Assembly: GCA_003553005.1 (NCBI GenBank)
Contig: PUPG01000226.1
Coordinates: 1 to 5,723 of the forward strand
Direction of reading: 5' to 3'
DNA: 5,723 nt
Source: Bacteroidales bacterium
GTDB lineage: Bacteria > Bacteroidota > Bacteroidia > Bacteroidales > UBA7960
The number at the start of each line of letters is the position of its first letter. Position 1 is the first letter of the stretch. The notes under the pieces were generated by a model. It made no database searches, was not told where the DNA came from, and worked only from the letters and a program-made list of their open reading frames with translations. Made by a program: the position numbers and the translations under genes. Below are positions 1-5,723 of the stretch, piece after piece.

Positions 1-423
1 GAAGGCCAGGCCCTGTTTGCCAACGTAACAGATGACGATACCGGTGAGGAGATTTTCCTGATCAGTTTATCGGATAATGCAAGCAACTCCAACCTGTGGC
101 TTGGTACCGCCGGAAGTCGTCCGGAAGCGGGTACTTACCCGATACAAGACATCGACCCGGAAGATTTTGACCCCGATGTCTACCCGGAAGATGCCTTCAT
201 CAGCATCGCATTCCTGGTAACGGATGCGACCACGATATACATCTTTTCCAATGAGGGCAGCATCACCCTGGATGAGTCTACCACCAATTCCGTAGAGGGC
301 ACTTTCACATTTGAAGCCACGGGCATCGACATTGCCAATCCCCTTGTGGAAATGGACATCGAGATCACCGGCGAATTCGACGCCAGGGGAGGCGACATCG
401 ACATCCCGGATGGCGGATTTTAG
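1..423 (+). CDS. C-terminal part of an unrecognised beta-rich, probably secreted protein (5' end outside window)
   Basis: Frame 1 is open from the first base to a TAG at 421-423 and gives the last 140 residues of a protein whose start lies outside the window. The fragment alternates hydrophobic and polar residues as in a beta-sandwich or barrel, with an acidic Asp/Pro/Glu-rich loop around residues 49-63 (DIDPEDFDPDVYPED). The end pattern, VEGTFTFEA followed by an IEITGEFDA strand, resembles small Bacteroidota lipoproteins of the DUF6252 kind. That is recollection of a pattern and not a firm family assignment. No T9SS sorting domain is visible at its C-terminus, which ends in IPDGGF. It converges on the minus-strand FISUMP gene with 24 bp between the stop codons, and no strong terminator hairpin is visible there. 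Function is unknown; a cell-envelope location is inferred from residue composition only, because the N-terminus is missing. Confidence 0.75.
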   Translation, partial: EGQALFANVTDDDTGEEIFLISLSDNASNSNLWLGTAGSRPEAGTYPIQDIDPEDFDPDVYPEDAFISIAFLVTDATTIYIFSNEGSITLDESTTNSVEGTFTFEATGIDIANPLVEMDIEITGEFDARGGDIDIPDGGF

Positions 424-447
424 AGGAAGGACTAAAGTCTGGCATTT

Positions 448-1707
448 TTACTCAACCCGCACACAGCGGACGGAGAAGCCGGAGTTTTCTGAGGAAGATA
501 ACGCCTGTACCTCACCGGAGTAACGCAGCAGGCGGCGATATAGCACGTCGTCGTCGGCAGGGTTTTCAGAGGATGTCCAGAAAAATGCGAAATTGGCAAG
601 GTTGAAATAGTTGCCAAAGAAGTTTCTTGATCCGGCAGCGAAGGCAGAAAAGCCCACCAGGTCAAAACCATACTCCGTATCGTATGCATCCCAACGTGGA
701 TGCTCATCCGTGTCGCATTCACCACCCAGGGGCGAATCCACCTGGCGACATGACTTCAGGGCATTGGCCACGTTGAATGCATACACATCATCATAGGTAC
801 TGATGAGAAATTGGGTCATGGCATCCCATTGGTCTGCCGTGGGGACATGCCATCCTTCCGGACAAAGGCCTCGTTCATCATCTACGGCATACCAGTTGTA
901 TAGCTTGCCGTAAAATCCTACCATTTCTGCCTGGGTGTCAATGTCATCCACTTCGTCCGGATCAAAGACCGAAAAAGCACCGGAACTGGTGGAAGACCAG
1001 GCATCGCTGTCGAGACCTGAAGGAATGTGCGTGCCATCTGCATAGCGGGTGGCACGCAGATTCTCAGCCATCCACTCCACCCCATCTATGGTGATGGTGG
1101 TATATTCATTGCCGTCAATATCTGTAACGCTCCCTGTTTGGTCGATGACATCAGCCCATTGGGGCGTTCCCTGGACGATCTGAAGCACCTGGCCCTCAAT
1201 TCCCAGCGGAATGCGTTGCCACTCCTCTCCGCCATAATAGGCCATGTCTCCTGGATCAGGGTCTTCAATCATAACCAATTCATCCAGGTCGGGCGTATTT
1301 TCCAGGTCATCATAATCTCCGCTGAAACTGTCGGCCGATTGTCCGGCATGCATGGCAAAAGGCACACTCAGGAGTTGGGAGACCCCCAGGAGGTTGCCAT
1401 CCACGGTAATCGACATAAAATAATCCATCGCTCCCCAATTCACCTCCCCAAGGTCCTCCACTGATCCAACAACAATGTTCACCAACCCCATTTCATTAGA
1501 CTCCGTTTGATGCACTTCCTCGAATACCGCTTCACCTTCGGGGTTATCGGCTAAGATGGCAATGTGCATGGTTACCTCTTCAGATACAATCGGTTGGCCG
1601 GCATCATCGCGCAGGATCGCCTGGTAGTTAAACTTAGCAGGAGTTTGCGCCTGGAGGGATGAAAGAATAATGACGAGAAGAAATGTTAAAGGTACGAATC
1701 GCTTCAT
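448..1707 (-). CDS. FISUMP-domain secreted protein with tail-fibre-like N-terminal region
   Basis: This gene encodes 419 residues. The ATG at 1705-1707 is chosen because it starts directly on a signal peptide (MKRFVPLTFLLVIILSSLQA, probable cleavage after Ala20). An in-frame ATG 17 codons upstream would put a charged, non-signal stretch in front. Residues 25-122 (FNYQAILRDDAGQPI to LLSVPFAMHA) match the N-terminal module common in Bacteroidota surface proteins that resemble phage tail fibres. Residues 152-187 (GDMAYYGGEEWQRIPLG, then GQVLQIVQGTPQW) are the usual connecting motif. Residues about 195-419 form a FISUMP domain (Fibrobacter succinogenes major paralogous domain), with DGNEYTTITIDGVEWMAENL, YNWYAV, LCPEGWHVPTADQWDAM, FAAGSR, FWTSSE and a closing GFSVRCVRV. 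Four cysteines (282, 320, 331, 415) could form disulfides. No T9SS sorting domain is seen, so it is secreted or outer-membrane associated by another route. The biochemical role of FISUMP proteins is not established; surface display or adhesion is inference. Confidence 0.9.
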   Translation of the reverse strand: MKRFVPLTFLLVIILSSLQAQTPAKFNYQAILRDDAGQPIVSEEVTMHIAILADNPEGEAVFEEVHQTESNEMGLVNIVVGSVEDLGEVNWGAMDYFMSITVDGNLLGVSQLLSVPFAMHAGQSADSFSGDYDDLENTPDLDELVMIEDPDPGDMAYYGGEEWQRIPLGIEGQVLQIVQGTPQWADVIDQTGSVTDIDGNEYTTITIDGVEWMAENLRATRYADGTHIPSGLDSDAWSSTSSGAFSVFDPDEVDDIDTQAEMVGFYGKLYNWYAVDDERGLCPEGWHVPTADQWDAMTQFLISTYDDVYAFNVANALKSCRQVDSPLGGECDTDEHPRWDAYDTEYGFDLVGFSAFAAGSRNFFGNYFNLANFAFFWTSSENPADDDVLYRRLLRYSGEVQALSSSENSGFSVRCVRVE

Positions 1708-1762
1708 GTGTTTAAGTTTTGGTTGTATGATGTGCGTGTGTTGGCCGGGATCAAACAATGCA

Positions 1763-1772
1763 CCTCTAGAGG
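1763..1772. repeat. 10-bp perfect palindrome CCTCTAGAGG
   Basis: CCTCTAGAGG is self-complementary and lies between the candidate FISUMP promoter and its start codon, so it would fall in the transcript leader. It could be a repressor half-site pair. There is no loop, so it is unlikely to form an RNA hairpin as such. Function not shown. Confidence 0.35.
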
Positions 1773-1825
1773 CATCAATCCGATGGCCATAATTGGTTAC
1801 TTGTCAGTTTCCTGTTTGCATCTCT

Positions 1826-1853
1826 CAAAGTTAAAAATTCTAAAATAACCAAA
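1826..1853 (-). promoter_or_regulatory. Candidate Bacteroidota promoter for the FISUMP gene
   Basis: Read on the minus strand, 1826-1833 is TAACTTTG, a full match to the Bacteroidota -7 consensus TAnnTTTG. A TTTG at 1850-1853 could serve as the -33 element. The spacer is 16 bp, slightly short of the usual 17-23. This would place transcription start near 1819 and leave a leader of about 110 nt before the ATG at 1707. Pattern match only. Confidence 0.45.
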
Positions 1854-1973
1854 GGCGTTATCCGTCCAAAATAATCTATTCATAAGCCACATGGTGCTGA
1901 TGCACGGGCAAGCATGAGTCGCCATGATATCTCCCCGGATTCCCGGCCAAATCAAGGGAGTTTCTTTTTTTCT

Positions 1974-1981
1974 TACCTTTA
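1974..1981 (+). promoter_or_regulatory. Candidate -7 box upstream of the lipoprotein gene
   Basis: TACCTTTA follows a T-rich run (1961-1974) and matches TAnnTTTG at all but the last base. No convincing TTG -33 element is seen upstream. Transcription would begin around 1988, leaving a leader of only about 13 nt before the ATG at 2001. The arrangement fits Bacteroidota genes, which often lack a Shine-Dalgarno site. Any transcript could continue into the M6 protease gene. Confidence 0.45.
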
Positions 1982-2000
1982 TGGCCTCAAAATCAATACT

Positions 2001-2450
2001 ATGATTTTTTCAGCGCATCGTGCCCTGTCCAAATTCATCCTGGCGGCGGCGGGCATCACTCTGCTTCTGTTTGTTGGCTGCCAGTCGTACCAAAAATCTT
2101 ACCAGGACCCGGTGGACAACATACGCAGGATGGACCCGGAAGACATGCAACCGGAAGAAGTGCCGGATGAACCACAAGGGGTTCCGGCTACACCTGACAC
2201 CATCCGATTTGAACAACCCGACGGATATGTCCTGGACATCTTCCTCAGGGGTGACGAACACCAGCATGTGGCGGTCACCACAGATGGCTTTTACCTGCTG
2301 ATGAACGAAGATGAATTTTACGAGTATGCGGTGAAAGATGAAGAAGGCACATTGCTCACCACAGGCATCATTGCCAGGAATAAAGCCGACAGACCCGACG
2401 AAGTACAACGCTTCCTGGAAAACCTTTCAGCGCAGGAATCCGACCCCTAA
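2001..2450 (+). CDS. Small lipoprotein made of a stand-alone M6-protease pro-region-like domain
   Basis: This gene encodes 149 residues. The ATG at 2001 is chosen because it starts on a lipoprotein signal peptide: positively charged n-region, hydrophobic residues 12-25, and a relaxed lipobox FVGC with lipidated Cys27. An earlier in-frame ATG at 1914 would add 29 residues that hide the signal and would start upstream of the candidate promoter. Residues 28-67 are a polar, acidic and proline-rich tether (for example DPEDMQPEEVPDEP). Residues 68-142 align without gaps to residues 41-115 of the M6 protease encoded 110 bp downstream, with about 35 of 75 identical by hand count, including QPDG, GDE, TTDG, FYEYA and RFLE. 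The protein ends seven residues after that domain, so it has no catalytic part, HExxH motif or T9SS tail. It should sit in the inner or outer membrane facing the periplasm or the surface. Its function is unknown; protease inhibitor, folding helper or docking partner is inference. A clean signal, tether and domain end argue against a decayed protease remnant. Confidence 0.85.
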   Translation: MIFSAHRALSKFILAAAGITLLLFVGCQSYQKSYQDPVDNIRRMDPEDMQPEEVPDEPQGVPATPDTIRFEQPDGYVLDIFLRGDEHQHVAVTTDGFYLLMNEDEFYEYAVKDEEGTLLTTGIIARNKADRPDEVQRFLENLSAQESDP

Positions 2451-2560
2451 AACCTGACATGCTCCGCATCCATCCGCCAGGCCAATGCCATATCATGCAA
2501 TCAAAACCTGGATCCAACCACCCCCCATATCATTCATTTCTAAAGAACTCAATTTTGCCT

Positions 2561-5422
2561 ATGTTACATCGCCATTACAAAGACGACGCCCCACACCATC
2601 TCCTGCTTTTTATTTTTCTATTTATCCTCAGCCTGCTGCATGCGCTTCCGGCGTCTGCCGTACCGGCTTACCCACACCCCGTAGAATACACCCAGCCCGA
2701 TGGCCAGGTGATCACCATTCAGCTCAAAGGGGATGAACGCATCAACTGGGCGGAAACTACAGATGGCTATACCATCCTCGCCAACCAGGATGGGTTTTAT
2801 GAGTATGCCGAGCTTGACGAAGCTGGAGACCTGGTTTTAAGTGGCCGGCGCGTGTCGCCTTTGACCAGCAGGGACCAGGAAGAGATCCGTTTCCTGGAGC
2901 AACTCGACCGCGGCTTGTTTTTCAGCGACCGCCAGGTGGAGATGATGCGCGAGGTATGGGAAATGCGTAAGGAAGCTGATGCCCGATCCTTTCCGTCTAC
3001 GGGGGAACGCACACTGATCGCCATCCTGATGGAAACCAATGACGTACCCTTCCAGAAGACCCAGGAAGACTTTGATGCCCTGTTCAATCAGATCGGCTAT
3101 TCTTATGATGGGGCTTCTGGCAGCGTCAAGGAGTATTACCTGGAAAACTCCTACGGCCTGTTTGATCTGAGTGTGGATGTGGTGGGACCTTATACGGCGG
3201 AACACGACATGGCGCATTACGGGGCCACCTGGAACGGGGCAAGGCAATTGGCCACGGAAGCCGTGCACCTTGCAGATCCGGATGTGGATTATGCGGACTA
3301 CGACAACAGCGGGGATGGCTGGGTAGACGGCGTATACATGATCTTTGCCGGCTATGGCGAGGAAGCCGGTGGCGGACCCAATACCATTTGGTCGCACGCC
3401 TGGAGCATCGACCCCGTACAGCTTGATGGCGTGTGGATCAGCCGCTACGCCTGCTCGCCCGAGTTGCGCGGCAATTCGGGCACCAACATCACCCGCATTG
3501 GGGTTATCGGACACGAATTCGGACACATCCTTGGCGCTCCTGATTATTATGACACCGACGGCGAAGGTTCAGGCGGCAGCTTTACGGGAACCGGCTCATG
3601 GGATATGATGGCCGGCGGCACCTGGAACAACGGCGGCGCGACTCCTGCCCATCACAATGCCTTTACCAAAGCATACACCTATGGCTGGGCCACGCCAGTG
3701 ATCCTGAATCAGCCGGATACGGTCACCATGCTGAACAGCGTGGAACACGATGAACATTTTTACCGGCTCAACACCAACACCCCCGGAGAGTATTACCTGC
3801 TGGAAAACCGGCACCACATCGGTTTCGACACCCACATCCCGGGAGAAGGGATGATCATTTACCACGTCCACAAAGAGGTCGCCACCTCTGGCAACGAAGT
3901 CAATGTGGGCCACCCGCAAAAAATGTATCCGGTGGCCGCCGGAGCCAACACGGATCCGACCGGACCGCCCTGGAGCTACGGCAACATCAACTCCGCACAA
4001 ACACCATTCCCGGGAAGCAGCAACCAGACGAGCTTTACGGATGAGAGCACCCCCAGTGCCCTCTCCTGGGCAGGCGATCTCACGCAAAAACCGATTACAC
4101 AAATCACGCGTGACGCTGAAGACCAGACCATTTCCTTCCTTTTCATGGAAGAATCCAGCGCCTCGTTCGACTGGGTGCATTGGGACGATGGCATCCACGA
4201 GGGCCACGTCGGCATCGGTGGCGGAGGAGTCTACCAGATCGCACACCGCTACGAACCCGGAGACCTGCTTGCATACGAAGGCTTCCAGATCAACAGGCTC
4301 CGGCTGCACATGGGCAATGAGCCAACGCAGGCCGCCCTAAAGATCTGGCAAGGCGAAGACCAGGACAGCCTGGTGGAAGTGGTTCACCAGGAGTTTACAC
4401 CCGAAGCACAGGCCTGGGTTGAAATCAACCTGGACGAACCCCATCTGATTGATACCAGCAAGGAGCTGTGGATTGGTGTTGAATATGACGACCCGGGAGA
4501 GGGCGTATTCACCGCTTCCCGGGATGTCGTTACCGACCACGATGGCAAAGGCAACCTGATCCGGATGGATGTGGAAGATCCGGAAGCCTGGACCAGTTTA
4601 TCTGAGTTTGACATTGAGGGCGACTGGAATATCCAGGCGCGTATCGGACTTGCTGACCAACTGATGGTGCATTTTGCCACGGAAAATGCGCACGGCGACC
4701 TCCTGGCCTTTGCCGACGGACACGAGATCGACCCGGGCAGCAGCGTGCCAGCAGGCGCCGACATCCTGTTCCAGGCGCATCCGGATGAAGGGTTTGACAT
4801 CCTGCAATGGACCGTGAATGGAGAGGCCTGGGAAGATCACACGGCCGACAGCCTGCACATTCCGAACCTGGAAGAAAACCTGGAAGTGATCCTCGCCTTT
4901 GACACCCTCCGGCACCAGGTTGACTTTTATGTGGACGGCAACCATGGGAGCCTGGAGGCACATGCCGGGGACACGCCGATCCATCCGGGTGATGAAGTGC
5001 AACAGGGAACAGATGTATCCTTTACCGCAACACCTGACCCTGAGTTCCGGGTAAAGGCCTGGTATCACAACGGCGACCCGGTGGAAGATCTTACGGAGAA
5101 TCATTTTGAGCTCATCGCGATTGATGATGACGCCACGGTCAGCGTATCATTTGAGGAAGCAGTGAGCACCGGCGGCATGGCGGACCCGGGGATCAAGGTC
5201 TATCCCAATCCCGCAACCGACCGCATTTACCTGGAAGCAGGCGTTGAGATTTCCAGTTGGCAACTGCTGGACATCCACGGGCACATCGTGGACGAAGCGC
5301 AGTTGAATGCCCGTGAAACCACGATAAGCCTTGAAAACCTCCGGGCTGGTCCCTACCTCTTGCTTATCGAAACCGGTGGCGCAAGCACACACAAACGTAT
5401 ACAAGTGATCAACCAACAATGA
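2561..5422 (+). CDS. Secreted M6-family metalloprotease with InlB-B-type repeats and T9SS sorting domain
   Basis: This gene encodes 953 residues. The ATG at 2561 is chosen because it leads into a signal peptide (hydrophobic residues 14-30, cleavage after ASA at 31-33). In-frame ATGs at 2459 and 2495 would add 22-34 residues lacking signal features. Residues 41-115 are the pro-region shared with the preceding lipoprotein, followed by a charged helical linker to about 149. The catalytic domain spans about 150-530: a DxSxDGxxD calcium-site-like loop at 248-256, the zinc motif HEFGHILGAPD at 318-328 with Glu319 as catalytic base, and a Met-turn-like GSWDMM at 345-350. This is the immune inhibitor A (M6) pattern of zinc endopeptidases. 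Residues about 536-696 look like a beta jelly-roll. Residues 701-782 and 785-866 are two InlB-B-type repeats alignable to each other. Residues 876-953 are a T9SS type A sorting domain (VYPNPATDRIYLE through LRAGPYLLLIETG, ending in a basic strand), so the enzyme is exported across the outer membrane and anchored or released. All expected active-site residues are present. Substrate unknown. The 110-bp gap to the lipoprotein gene allows co-transcription. Confidence 0.95.
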   Translation: MLHRHYKDDAPHHLLLFIFLFILSLLHALPASAVPAYPHPVEYTQPDGQVITIQLKGDERINWAETTDGYTILANQDGFYEYAELDEAGDLVLSGRRVSPLTSRDQEEIRFLEQLDRGLFFSDRQVEMMREVWEMRKEADARSFPSTGERTLIAILMETNDVPFQKTQEDFDALFNQIGYSYDGASGSVKEYYLENSYGLFDLSVDVVGPYTAEHDMAHYGATWNGARQLATEAVHLADPDVDYADYDNSGDGWVDGVYMIFAGYGEEAGGGPNTIWSHAWSIDPVQLDGVWISRYACSPELRGNSGTNITRIGVIGHEFGHILGAPDYYDTDGEGSGGSFTGTGSWDMMAGGTWNNGGATPAHHNAFTKAYTYGWATPVILNQPDTVTMLNSVEHDEHFYRLNTNTPGEYYLLENRHHIGFDTHIPGEGMIIYHVHKEVATSGNEVNVGHPQKMYPVAAGANTDPTGPPWSYGNINSAQTPFPGSSNQTSFTDESTPSALSWAGDLTQKPITQITRDAEDQTISFLFMEESSASFDWVHWDDGIHEGHVGIGGGGVYQIAHRYEPGDLLAYEGFQINRLRLHMGNEPTQAALKIWQGEDQDSLVEVVHQEFTPEAQAWVEINLDEPHLIDTSKELWIGVEYDDPGEGVFTASRDVVTDHDGKGNLIRMDVEDPEAWTSLSEFDIEGDWNIQARIGLADQLMVHFATENAHGDLLAFADGHEIDPGSSVPAGADILFQAHPDEGFDILQWTVNGEAWEDHTADSLHIPNLEENLEVILAFDTLRHQVDFYVDGNHGSLEAHAGDTPIHPGDEVQQGTDVSFTATPDPEFRVKAWYHNGDPVEDLTENHFELIAIDDDATVSVSFEEAVSTGGMADPGIKVYPNPATDRIYLEAGVEISSWQLLDIHGHIVDEAQLNARETTISLENLRAGPYLLLIETGGASTHKRIQVINQQ

Positions 5423-5477
5423 ATGGGATATGCCAGGCAAACCGTCATGCACGAAAATGCTGTCACCGGCAAAAATT

Positions 5478-5506
5478 AAATCGTTATTTTTGCACCAAAT
5501 CGTTAT
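5478..5506 (+). repeat. 10-bp direct repeat flanking the -7 box
   Basis: AAATCGTTAT occurs at 5478-5487 and again at 5497-5506, 19 bp apart start to start, or roughly two DNA turns. The first copy overlaps the -7 box at 5485-5492 and the second lies over the probable transcription start. This spacing suits an operator bound on one face of the helix, but no regulator is identified. Confidence 0.45.
5485..5492 (+). promoter_or_regulatory. Candidate -7 promoter box for the Dcp-like peptidase gene
   Basis: TATTTTTG followed by CACC is a full match to the Bacteroidota -7 consensus TAnnTTTG. Transcription would start near 5498 and give a leader of about 43 nt, ending in an A-rich stretch (ACAACGAAAA) just before the ATG at 5541, typical of Bacteroidota translation starts. 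No clear TTG -33 element is seen at the expected distance upstream. Confidence 0.6.
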
Positions 5507-5540
5507 CAGCCAAAATCTTCACTCATAAAAACAACGAAAA

Positions 5541-5723
5541 ATGAAAAAGTATTGGTTATTATTATTGATTTTACCTGTAATGTTTATGGCCTCATGTGCA
5601 CCGGAAGAAGAACCCAACCCCTTCTTCAGCGAATTTGAAACCCCATTTGGCGTACCGCCTTTTGATGAAATTGAAAACGCACATTTTGAACCTGCCATCC
5701 TGGAAGGCATGGCACAACAGGAA
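5541..5723 (+). CDS. dcp: Lipoprotein M3-family peptidyl-dipeptidase (Dcp-like), 5' part
   Basis: The first 61 codons of a gene that runs off the right edge. The N-terminus is a lipoprotein signal (MKKYWLLLLILPVMFMASC, lipidated Cys19), followed by an acidic APEEEPN. Residues about 26-61 (NPFFSEFETPFGVPPFDEI, then ENAHFEPAILEGMAQQE) match the start of Bacteroidota M3 peptidyl-dipeptidases, which typically begin NPFF, a TP(Y/F)GVPPFD motif and a His-Phe/Tyr-x-Pro-Ala helix. M3 enzymes are zinc peptidases; Dcp removes dipeptides from the C-terminus of short peptides. The catalytic HExxH lies outside the window, so activity cannot be judged. The acidic residues after the lipidated cysteine could favour surface export, but they do not exactly match a known export signal. 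It lies 118 bp behind the M6 protease gene with its own candidate promoter. Degrading peptides released by that protease is a plausible but unproven link. Confidence 0.85.
   Translation, partial: MKKYWLLLLILPVMFMASCAPEEEPNPFFSEFETPFGVPPFDEIENAHFEPAILEGMAQQE

Larger units (their letters stand above)
1741..1950. repeat. Separated 10-bp perfect inverted repeat in the divergent intergenic region
   Basis: TTGGCCGGGA at 1741-1750 is the exact reverse complement of TCCCGGCCAA at 1941-1950, with 190 bp between the arms. Read towards each flanking gene, the same TCCCGGCCAA lies 33 bp before the FISUMP start codon and 50 bp before the lipoprotein start codon. It could be a shared binding site. A 10-bp match in a region this size can also arise by chance at a few per cent. 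Confidence 0.4.

Noticed and set aside
424..447. Possible bidirectional terminator between the two convergent genes
   Set aside because: GGACTAAAGTCT gives only a 3-4 bp stem; the following T run is short. Too weak to call.
1027..1464. Plus-strand open frame of 145 codons inside the FISUMP gene
   Set aside because: It is antisense to a well-supported FISUMP protein and has no domain signature.
2010..2408. Minus-strand open frame covering the lipoprotein gene
   Set aside because: The plus-strand reading has a lipoprotein signal and homology to the next gene; the antisense product has neither.
2550..2557. CAATTTTG as a -7 box just before the M6 protease start
   Set aside because: One consensus base is wrong, no -33 element is seen, and transcription would begin at or after the chosen ATG.
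2459..2560. Upstream in-frame ATGs (2459, 2495) as the M6 protease start
   Set aside because: They would place 22-34 polar, proline- and histidine-containing residues ahead of the signal peptide; the ATG at 2561 gives a normal secretory N-terminus.
2837..3526. Long open frame on the minus strand inside the M6 protease gene (229 codons)
   Set aside because: It lies fully antisense to a gene with clear domains, has no signal, motif or promoter, and long antisense frames are expected in GC-rich coding DNA.
3596..4309. Second long minus-strand open frame (237 codons) antisense to the M6 protease gene
   Set aside because: Same reason; the translation shows no recognisable domain and mirrors the codon bias of the real gene.
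5423..5475. Possible terminator after the M6 protease gene (TGCC ... GGCA arms)
   Set aside because: Only four base pairs match before mismatches, and the DNA after the right arm is A-rich, not T-rich, on the coding strand.
1..5723. CRISPR array, tRNA, rRNA, insertion sequence or phage integration site
   Set aside because: No regularly spaced repeats, cloverleaf-like segments, transposase reading frames or terminal inverted repeats were seen on either strand.

Overview
The window reads as a chromosomal segment of a Bacteroidota bacterium with moderately GC-rich coding sequence. Four things point there: a C-terminal type IX secretion (T9SS) sorting domain, a FISUMP-type surface protein, Bacteroidota-style -7 promoter boxes (TAnnTTTG-like) with no clear Shine-Dalgarno sites, and several secreted or lipid-anchored proteins side by side. 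The sequence does not allow a genus-level call.

Layout: (1) 1-423 (+) is the C-terminal part of an unrecognised beta-rich, probably secreted protein. (2) It converges on a FISUMP-domain secreted protein at 448-1707 (-), with only 24 bp between the stop codons. (3) A divergent intergenic region of 293 bp (1708-2000) holds a candidate promoter for each direction, a 10-bp palindrome and a separated 10-bp inverted repeat. (4) A small lipoprotein at 2001-2450 (+) is followed 110 bp later by a 953-residue M6-family metalloprotease at 2561-5422 (+) with a signal peptide, pro-region, HExxH zinc site, jelly-roll-like domain, two InlB-B-type repeats and a T9SS sorting domain. (5) After 118 bp, containing a clear -7 box and a 10-bp direct repeat, a lipoprotein M3-family peptidyl-dipeptidase (Dcp-like) starts at 5541 and runs off the window.

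The most notable point is that the small lipoprotein is almost entirely a stand-alone copy of the protease's N-terminal pro-region. The two align without gaps over 75 residues with about 35 identities by hand count. The pair therefore looks like a secreted protease next to a separately made, membrane-anchored pro-domain paralogue, which could be an inhibitor, chaperone or docking factor. That role is inference. With the Dcp-like peptidase downstream, the right half of the window could serve stepwise breakdown of external protein, although the Dcp gene appears to have its own promoter.
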